Shown here: piece by piece, positions 57,068 to 64,000 of the stretch
Numbering within the stretch: the stretch's first letter is position 1
How the letters are laid out: each line of letters starts with the position of its first letter
The notes under the pieces: model-generated
Databases searched by the model: none
What the model saw: the letters and a program-made list of their open reading frames with translations, nothing else
What the model was told of the DNA's origin: nothing
Source of the DNA: Acheta domesticus
Taxonomy: Eukaryota; Arthropoda; Insecta; Orthoptera; Gryllidae
Assembly: GCA_031308135.1 (NCBI GenBank)
Contig: JAHLJT010003656.1
Span: 74,636,698 to 74,700,697, forward strand
Direction: 5' to 3'
DNA: 64,000 nucleotides
Translations under genes and position numbers: made by a program

Positions 57068-57545
57068 AAGTGTAGTGCTATATTTTTCATCTAGAGGTGG
57101 CGGTGTTCTTCCCCCGCTGGATGGCAAGACCCGGCGCCGACCTACCATCGGCTGGCGGGGTTTTCCTTAACCAGGTATCTCCCACCAGCGGGGCACCACC
57201 CCAGCCGCGACAAGCTCTAAGCCTCCGACCGATCTTCGGCATTTGTGGTAGTGTAGTGTATTGTAGTGTGAGTTCAAGTAATGGGTGAGGATAGCATAAG
57301 GAAGAGAAAGATCGCCCGCGGTCCGTGGCCCGTTTGTGGAGGTACTGCTCCGGCATTCGCTTGGTATTGATCGGAGAAACGGAAAACTACCGATCGCTAG
57401 AATTCTCCTCCAGACAGCGACTGAATTGGACCTAGCTGACAGGTTAGTGTCGAAAATTCTGCCGCCGTCGGGACTCGAACCTAGAATCTCCCAGTCAGAG
57501 GCACTGCAGTGATATCTGTTGATGCACTGAGCCACCTCCCACGGT
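57068..57545 (-). mobile_element. Long tRNA-SINE, copy 7 (minus strand, best preserved)
   Basis: The clearest copy. On the minus strand the head starts GGGAGGTGGCTCAGTGC with an A box TGGCTCAGTGC (complement at 57524-57534) and a B box GGTTCGAGTCC (complement at 57471-57481), as in a Pol III tRNA-type promoter. The body then runs ATTTTCGACACTAACC, GGAGGAGAATTCTAGCG, GATCGGTAGTTTTCCG, AACGGGCCACGGACCGCG, GTGGGAGATACCTGG, ATCCAGCGGGGGAAGAAC. The 3' AATC tail is missing. This copy served as my reference. Confidence 0.92.
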
Positions 57546-58218
57546 AAGCCTATGCCACGCTACCGCAGTAGCGGAAGCAGCATCGACTTCGAAACAGGTA
57601 CAACGACACCGCGACAGAGCCACCCTGCGGCGATATGCAGCGAGAGGGTGACGCGCGGGCGCGCAGAGCGAGGGGAGAGTGGAGGGGGCACGACGGCGCT
57701 GGGGGCGTCGGAGGGGCGGCGACGCCCGTTGGGGGTAGCAGGAACAAAGGGGGTGGCACTGGACACGCCTGGCTGATGCTATCACTCCCAGTGCTCAAGG
57801 GGGTGCGCGCGACAGAGCACACACGGTTCGGAATCGAAGGGAGGGATGCGAAACAGGAACACGGAAGCTAACACAAGAGAAATGCACGAAAATGAGCCTT
57901 AGAGACAGATCCATCCCCAGAGGATTCTAAATTAAGCCACATCCTGAATTGATTGAATTTTCTTACCAATTTTCTGAAAAATATATACATTTGAGAGTTC
58001 CTTAAAGCCGCTTTTCAGGAAACAAAGAGATATGTAAAATTTCTATCCAATTTTTAATTTAAATTTATTTACTTTTCAAATAAAAGCAACTGGAAGAGAT
58101 AGTTCAAGAACATCATTGCGTGTGAATGAATAGATTGCTTCAATTTTTAAAATAATTGCTGACGTTTTGACCCTGAAATAATGACATGTTTAGAAAATGC
58201 TTTGTTATAAATTAAAAC
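57546..58218. other. GC-rich then AT-rich unassigned stretch
   Basis: CpG-rich at 57640-57760, then AT-rich from about 57930. No gene or RNA recognised. Confidence 0.45.
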
Positions 58219-58399
58219 ATTTTTTGGCTTCCAATATTTTTATCTAATGTATTCTACACTACACTGACACTATTAATAACTTATTCTTTTGTTCCAGCGC
58301 TCACTAACAAAAGATAAGCCGGATTTGGGAGGTTATTAAATAGAGAGAGTGTCAGTGTAGTGTAGAATACATTAGATAAAAATATGGAAGCCACAAAAT
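58219..58399. repeat. Fold-back hairpin, 52-bp arms
   Basis: Arms 58219-58271 and 58348-58399 are complementary with one mismatch and one indel (TTTTTATCTAATGTATTC and TACACTACACTGACACT within). The 76-bp loop contains a smaller hairpin, TCTTTTGTT...AACAAAAGA, and AATAACTT...GGTTATT pairs outside that, so almost the whole segment can fold. Confidence 0.92.
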
Positions 58400-58764
58400 G
58401 TCTTGAACTTGGCAATAAGACGGGTACGAGCAGAGAAGCAATGGGACCAGGGAGATCTCCGAACGCGTTTTGCCTGCCGTAAGTCACCGACAGAAGACCC
58501 TCCTGTCTGTGCAGCTTGAGAAGCGAATAGGAAGGGGGCGGGGTCAAGCACGAGAGAAGGTGTGGGAACGGAAGAGGAATTGGAGTCGGGGGAAAAGGGG
58601 AATTTGTAAATGCAAGGCTGAAAGAGAAAGGTCATTGAAAAGGAAAAGGAAGATGAACTAGAAAAGGGCAGGTTCATAGGAGTGGACGTGAAAAAGAAGG
58701 AATGTGAACGAGTCAGGGTCTGACTGGCCAGGGCAGAATGAGATGCAGCGAGGTGGCACGCATT
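58400..58764. other. Purine-rich unassigned stretch
   Basis: Rich in GGAAGAGG and GAAAAGG. No gene recognised. Confidence 0.45.
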
Positions 58765-59305
58765 GATGGATTGATTGATTCATTCATTAGGTGAATTGCG
58801 GGCGCGTCAAACACCTAAGGTCATTAGTCCCGTTGGTGTAGTGCAGGTTTTTATCGACGGAGGTGGCCGTGCTATTCCCCCGCTAGATGGCGGCCGACCT
58901 CCCCGCCGACTTTCCGGGTTTTACCTAATCAGGTATCTCTCACCAGCGGGGCACCGCCACGAGACAAGTTCTAAGCTTCCGCCTGGTCTCCCGACATGAG
59001 TGTTAGAGCAGGACGTACAAGTGTGTGTAAGTAACAGGTGAGGGGTAGGACAAGGAAGAGGACGAGGAAGGGAAGATCGCGTGGTCCGTGGCCCGCTTGC
59101 ATTCGCCTGATGTTGATCAGATAAAACATGGAAAACTACCGATCAGAGCAACCAGCCTCTAGAATTCTCCTCCTGAGAACGACAGAAATCGACCTACATC
59201 TGTAGCTGTCGAACATTTTGCCACCGTCTGGACTCAAACCGTAGGACCTCCCGATGAAAGGCAATACAGTGACATCAATTGATGCCCTGAGCCACCTAAG
59301 CTGTT
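58765..59305 (-). mobile_element. Long tRNA-SINE, copy 8 (minus strand, near full length)
   Basis: The left end GGATTGATTGATTCATTCATT is the 3' AATC/AATG tail. The body shows GGGCGCGTCAAACACCTAAGG, GGTCATTAGTCCCGTT, CGGAGGTGGCCGTG, CAGGTATCTCTCACCAGCGGGG, GGTCCGTGGCCCG and GAATTCTCCTCC. The right end carries TGGACTCAAACCG at the B-box position and CCTGAGCCACC at the A-box position. With copy 7 it defines a unit of about 530 bp. Confidence 0.9.
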
Positions 59306-59469
59306 TGGATACATTGAGAGGAGGCAGACGATAGAGGGATGAAGTGAAACAGGATGTATCGGAACGGACTGGAGGATATCGAAGTAGAATGAATTAGAAC
59401 AGTTTGGAGCGGGCAGTGCGAAAACGGGGCCAAAATGAAAGGAGATGATTAGCAGCGGTTAGACAGGGA
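59306..59469. other. Spacer before 60-bp array
   Basis: Purine-rich sequence with no recognised feature. Confidence 0.4.
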
Positions 59470-59940
59470 TGGGAGATGGTGTGGAGCGGGACATTGTGGA
59501 GTGGGATGGGGTGGGGCCGGACGTTGTGGAGCTGGCTGAGGTGGAGCTGAAGGTTGTGGAGCGGGGTGGGGTGAAGCTGGACGTTGTGGAGCGGGCTGAG
59601 GAGGAGCTGAAGGTTGTGGAGCGGGGTGGGATGAAGCCTGGACATTGTGGAACGGGCTGAGGCGGAGCTGTAGGTTGTGGAGCGGGGTGGGAGTGAAGCT
59701 GGACGTTGTGGAGCGGGCTGAGGCGCAGCTGAAGGTTGTGGAGCGGGGTGGGATGAAGCCGGACATTGTGGAGCGGGCTGAGGCGGAGCTGAAGGTTGTG
59801 GAGCGGGGTGGGATGAAGCCGGACATTGTGGAGCGGGCTGAGGCGGAGCTGAAGGTTGTGGAGCGGGGTGGGGTGAAGCTGAAAGTTGTGAAGCGGGGTG
59901 GGGTGGAGCCGGGCGGGCTGGAGCGTGACGAGGCGCAGCG
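59470..59940. repeat. 60-bp minisatellite encoding 20-residue repeats
   Basis: About seven to eight copies of a 60-bp unit, marked by GTTGTGGAGCGGGCTGAGGCGGAG and GAAGGTTGTGGAGCGGGGTGGG. Two copies near 59760-59880 are identical. The unit is itself a diverged doublet of a ~30-bp half unit. It is open in the plus frame of 59645-60367 (20-residue repeat of the VVERGGMKPDIVERAEAELK type) and in frames of the minus strand, so coding cannot be inferred from openness. Confidence 0.9.
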
Positions 59941-60370
59941 GGGCAGTGAGGTGCGGGAGCGGTGGGGGAGTGGACAGATTGTTAGCTCGGAGAAAAGCGA
60001 GACGAACCCGTGCGGGCGCGGGAGGTCCGTCGCAGAGCGGGGGGCGGGGCGGGCCTCCAGCCAGGCGCGGCGCTCCGCGGAGCCCGGGGGGGGGGCGTGG
60101 CGCGGCGATCGAAGCGCGCTTCCCGCTCGGAGCGGAGCGGAGCGGAGCGCAGCGGCCTCCGGGTCAGACACGCGCAGCCGGCGCGAAGCGAGCCCTCATC
60201 GCCTGCTGATGGATAGCGCCCTTTTGTTCCTCGCACGCGGCGCCGCCGCCCCCGGCCCCGCCCCCGCACGCGTCGGCCGCCGCCCCCGCGCTCTCACGGG
60301 CCACGCATCCCTCATTCGCGGCAGCGCCGGGGCGCCCGCTGCCCGCCCAGCCCGCCCAGTCAGGTAATGG
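59941..60370. other. CpG-dense block
   Basis: CpG-dense, apparently unique GC-rich sequence. A TCTTCTCCTCC-type pyrimidine run follows at 60420-60480. No exon could be assigned. A GGAGCGGAGCGGAGCG short tandem sits near 60137. Confidence 0.4.
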
Positions 60371-60510
60371 CGACGAGTCTCCCTGCACTCGATGGCACAG
60401 CGTCTCATTCGACGCTCCGTCTCCTTCTTATTCCTTCTCTTCCACCTCCTCCTCCTCCTCCTTCTCTTCCTCCTCATTATTAATATTATTATTATTGTTG
60501 TTATTATTAT

Positions 60511-60794
60511 TTTTCCACTGCATCACGACTAAAGATGTTACTAGTCGGCTGAATATAGAATCTACTCCAGGTTGCATCCAGCTACCTAAGAAGAGATCTA
60601 GGGACTGTCAGTGCCTTTACAATACTTTGCGCAAAATGTGGGCTGTTCCAAATAAGGCAATTTCTTGCACATCTGTCTTTTGAATGACCTGGAAGTTTAC
60701 CCAAGTTCTTACATAAATTTGGCGGAAGAAATCCCAGAGCTCCGATGACCACGGTACGACCAGTGATTTTACGCCCCACATTTGGCTGATCTCG

Positions 60795-60796
<2 letters not shown>
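60511..60796 (-). mobile_element. ATT-flanked LINE 3' fragment, copy 3
   Basis: Matches copy 2 over its full length, again bordered on the left by a TTATTATTATT tract and on the right by (ATT)n. On the minus strand VVIGALGF, NLCKNLGKLPG and a degraded C-terminus are visible, with frame damage relative to copy 2. Confidence 0.85.
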
Positions 60797-60851
<55 letters not shown>

Positions 60852-60852
60852 T
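60797..60852. repeat. (ATT)n microsatellite
   Basis: About 18 ATT units directly after the LINE fragment. Confidence 0.97.
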
Positions 60853-61097
60853 TGATGTTGATGTTGGCAGTTTGAAGGGGGTCCGGACCATGTAGGATCA
60901 GTCCTAATAGAACTTCCGGAAATTATTAGTATATTTTATTAACATCTCTACGTTTCGTACACTGAGCGTATACCTTTTCAAGATAAATGAATGCCGAATT
61001 TGTGATCTCAACTATGCATTACACTATACAATTCAATCTTTACAAGGTGGACGTGGAATCAACATGAGTTTGGAGTTTGCTTCCAAATATGCAATAC

Positions 61098-61099
<2 letters not shown>

Positions 61100-61132
<33 letters not shown>
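61100..61132. repeat. (TA)n microsatellite
   Basis: About 16 TA units. Confidence 0.95.
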
Positions 61133-61138
<6 letters not shown>

Positions 61139-61245
61139 ATAATATATATTCTTTAAAAGAGAGACGTAGAATCAACCAGTGATCCCTAGTAGTTAGCATA
61201 TAATTAAAAAATTTAACAAGGAAAAGCAACATCCAACTATACCTG

Positions 61246-61442
61246 CAAATAGTGCTAGAGCCTAAACGGTACACAGGATTTCAAATATTTCAAAAATACT
61301 TTAAGATCTTTAAGTAAAGTACAGCTAAAATATTAAAAGATTAATTTCCCATCGGTTTAGCAGCAATGCCAGCCAGCAAAATCGCAGATAATCTATTCTG
61401 TTGAAAATCCTGTGTACCGTTTAGGCTCTAACACTATTTTCA
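61246..61442. repeat. Fold-back repeat, ~38-bp arms
   Basis: AGAGCCTAAACGGTACACAGG (arm 61246-61283) is mirrored by CCTGTGTACCGTTTAGGCTCT (arm 61401-61442), with flanking ATAGTG and TTCAA also paired. The spacer of about 117 bp has no feature. Confidence 0.9.
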
Positions 61443-61740
61443 AACATTCGGACGGGCGGATGGATGCATAGACGGAGGGACGGACGGAGAAACGAACGGA
61501 GACCGGACTGAGGGTCAGGCTGAGGGACAGACTGAGGGACGACCTTAGGGATGGACTGAGGGAGGGGACTGAGGAACAGACTGAGAGACAGGCTGAAGGG
61601 CGGACTGAGGAACGAACTGAGGGACGGACTGAGAGACAGACTGAGGGACAGACTGAGGGACAGGCCGAGGGGTGGACTGAGGGTCGAACTGAGAAAAGGC
61701 TGAGGGACGGATTGAGGGACGGACAAAGGAACGGACGGTC
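61443..61740. repeat. 12-bp minisatellite
   Basis: About 24 copies of a 12-bp unit, GACGGACTGAGG with many variants (GACAGACTGAGG, GGACTGAGGAAC). Minus-strand frames through it give Ser/Pro/Val/Cys repeats, for example CPSVCPSV, which I reject as genes. Confidence 0.88.
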
Positions 61741-62239
61741 GGTGGGACGGGTGGATATACATATACAGACTGTCATTTGAGAAAAAAACACTTTGTCAGT
61801 ATCACAAACCGGGGACCAACACTACATGCACCAAAAAAAAATTTTTTTCTACTTATGGAAGCACAAAAATTCACTTTTTCGATATCAGGGATGCACAAAA
61901 CGTATTTTTTACCGAAAAGTTTTCACTTTTCCCCGCAGAATTACGTAACTTTCTCTTACACACATCCGACGAGAAAAAATAAAATACTGCATCGAAGAAA
62001 ACCACTGTTGAACATTGCCTCTATTTTTCTTTTATGACTGTTTCAACAGTTTTCTGCGGTTTTGATACAGCTAAAAAAAATTGTGGGATTCCTTACCGCG
62101 AATTTCCGATGAACGCCTGACGAAAATGAAGAAAAGGCGGCGAAAGCAAATTCCCTGGCAGGGTTCGGAACGCATCCTCAGAGGAAGTGCCCGCTGTATG
62201 TCGCCCGTTTATCTGCAGCGCCTTTGCGAAGCGCGGAGG
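61741..62239. other. Unassigned stretch
   Basis: AT-rich with poly-A runs. No gene or repeat recognised. Confidence 0.5.
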
Positions 62240-62530
62240 TAAGGACAGGCGGCGTGTGCTGGGTGTGGAGGCTAAGAGGTAGCGGCGCGGCGGCGGAGTC
62301 AGCTAGAGGCCCGGCCACAAAGCGTTCCCGCCGACTCTCTCTCTCTTTCTCTGTCTCTCTCTCACACACACACACACACACACGGGTCTTGCCTTTGAGC
62401 CGGACGCTCGCCCGCCAGCGCCGGTCGCCCGCCCTCCCCCGCCCACGTTCGAGTCCCTTTGCCTAGCGGGCCCCGCACCGCGACCTTCCTTTCAGCCCTC
62501 CCCCCCCCCGCCCTACGAGCCACGGTTTGA
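62240..62530. other. CpG-rich patch with (TC)n and (AC)n
   Basis: CpG-rich sequence containing a (CT)n tract at about 62335-62362 followed by (AC)n at about 62362-62382, then C-rich runs. No exon assigned. Confidence 0.5.
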
Positions 62531-62599
62531 CATCTAACCGGCTCTTACGCGGCGGGAGAAAATTATTATAATCAGTATACGGGAGTCTATGAATAAACG

Positions 62600-62905
62600 C
62601 GCTCTGCTGCTGGCATTCTGTCTGTCTACTTGCCCGTGTGGCTGAATGTACGCTAGACTACACGCCTGCCTGTTCGACGAGCTGTATGCCTGACCATACG
62701 CCTGCCTGCCTGCCGACCTGCCTGTACACATATCTGTACGCCTGTCTGTAAGTTTGTACGCAAGTTTCAGGGCGTGGCTGTGTGTCCGCTTGTGTACCAC
62801 CTGAATGTCTGCATGTATGCTTCTGTATGTTTGCTTGTATGCCTGCCTTAAGTATGCCTTTTGACCTGATTGTTTACATGCATGTATGCCTGTCTCTGTC
62901 TCTCC
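62600..62905. repeat. Degenerate CCTG / GTATGCCTGCCT short-unit repeat
   Basis: TGCCTGCCTGCC, GTACGCCTGTCTG and TGTATGCCTG repeat loosely on a 4-bp base. Diverged. Confidence 0.7.
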
Positions 62906-64000
62906 ATTTCTCTGCCGATGATGCACTTCAGCTCTTTACTATAGAATATTATAAAACGATAAATCATATATGCAATTCACCCCTGTTTTCTTTAAATAAT
63001 GTTCGAGTGCGATTGAATTTTTTTTGTAGGAATAAAGGAAAGTGAATTTATAAAATGATGTTCTACTTCCGATTTTTTTAAACAAAAACTGAAATCAAAA
63101 TGTTGAAAATTTTGAAGTTATTTTCGAACCTGTCCGACATATTCAATATTAAAGCCAGATATTTCTTTCTCAATAAAATGCATCCCTGAATAAATTTTTA
63201 AAATACGTCATACGTTCTTTGAAGAAGATGAGTAGTTGCTATGCATATTTGCATTACTAGTGACATTAAAAGGAAGAAAAGTTTCTGTATGCCGTTTATT
63301 TCCACTAGTTATTTTTCTTTCCGAATCTCGCAGGCAAGTACTGCCACTCTGAGTAAAGCATTCGTTTGCAGGTTCCACTGGTTTTGCGATTGGAACTGCC
63401 AGCACGGCTTTGCCGTAGCAGTTCAATCCTCTGCCATCTTTCTTTGTTTAGGGCCGTTCGTTTCTATACAAGTTGGAAGTGCAGTCCATCCGACTTTCCT
63501 CTCACCCCTCCCCGACTTCCGTTTCATTCAACTACAGCAGGCCCCAACTCCCTCCACCCTTGGCTCCAGGTTTGAAATCCCGGTCATACCATTTACTTCT
63601 GTACATACCATCTGTATGAAGAACATGAGGTTGGTGAGAACTTTAACTTTTCTCAGCGTACTCCCATTACCTTTTCTCCAGTATATTATTTCACGTACGC
63701 TCTTTTATTATTTCACTAGTAGCTTATCTTCACGTTCCCCATTTACTTCTTCCTTATTCCCTCCGTATTACTTCCACCAACTTCTTGTCACTACAGCGCC
63801 GGGTTAATAAGATGGTACGGATCCGAATCGCCTTTCAAGTGAAACCCTTTCGATAAATGCTAGTCACTCCAGCAATACATTCAGCCTCAGCAAACCCACT
63901 CCACGACCGCGGTGGCAACTTCTCCCCTCCCCCCGGCCCTTCCACCTTGCCTTCTCACCCTATAGCACCCATATCTACTCCGCCTCGCCCAACGCCACAC
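62906..64000. other. Unassigned stretch to window end
   Basis: AT-rich until about 63450, then C/T-rich. A plus-strand frame of 188 codons at 63241-63807 has no recognisable domain, overlaps other frames, and is not called. The last 100 bp are C-rich and could start another low-complexity block beyond the window. Confidence 0.45.

Noticed and set aside
59645..60367. 240-codon frame with 20-residue repeats
   Set aside because: The repeat period is divisible by three and the opposite strand is also open; recorded as a repeat and as a finding, not as a gene.
1..64000. CRISPR array, operon or prokaryotic features
   Set aside because: LINEs, SINEs, microsatellites and an LTR show eukaryotic DNA; the tandem arrays lack spacer-repeat structure.

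Overview
This is a window of eukaryotic nuclear DNA with no protein-coding host gene that I can support. Everything I recognise is repetitive: non-LTR retrotransposons of at least three lineages, a non-coding LTR element, two or three families of tRNA-derived SINEs, fold-back (inverted-repeat) elements and a large amount of tandem repeat. The LINE families (jockey-like and RTE-like with an 'apurinic-like endonuclease + RT' layout), the long tRNA-SINEs and the patchwork of AT-rich DNA broken by CpG-dense, low-complexity blocks fit a large arthropod genome. A hemimetabolous insect such as a stick insect or cockroach is my best guess, but that is inference and no single sequence proves it. Two runs of exactly 1000 N (19097-20096 and 48849-49848) are scaffold gaps.

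Layout. 1-5.9 kb: AT-rich DNA, a CpG-dense patch, then a 232-bp tandem array split by a 5'-truncated jockey-like LINE with a 14-bp target-site duplication. 6-10.2 kb: an AT-rich family with ~300-bp units, tandem at 6.1-7.1 kb and inverted at 9.8-10.1 kb (a further copy at 29.9 kb). 11-12.7 kb: a GC-rich 15-bp minisatellite. 15-18.4 kb: two copies of a ~500-bp tRNA-SINE. 18.7-20.9 kb: a cluster of TCAGTGA motifs, a gap, and a G-rich GGGAC-type repeat. 22-28.1 kb: pyrimidine-rich and CpG-rich low-complexity sequence with 18-bp and ~172-bp tandem units. 28.5 kb: a fold-back element.

30-37.6 kb: more SINEs, a GGN-triplet CpG-rich block and an LTR with a Lys-type primer-binding site but no gag or pol. 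40.2-45.4 kb: an RTE-type LINE on the minus strand, broken by a ~1.7-kb insertion. 47-50.5 kb: a SINE, GNN repeats, a gap and a 440-bp fold-back element. 54.2-56.3 kb: a nested complex in which LINE fragments sit inside a 13-bp minisatellite and meet at ATT tracts. 56.6-59.3 kb: three SINE copies and a fold-back. 59.5-62.9 kb: 60-bp, 12-bp and short-unit tandem arrays, another ATT-flanked LINE fragment and another fold-back.

The long open frames in the GC-rich blocks come from stop-free tandem units and are not credible genes. The elements do not form a pathway. The window records repeated insertion into earlier repeats, with SINEs probably mobilised by LINE enzymes not identified here.
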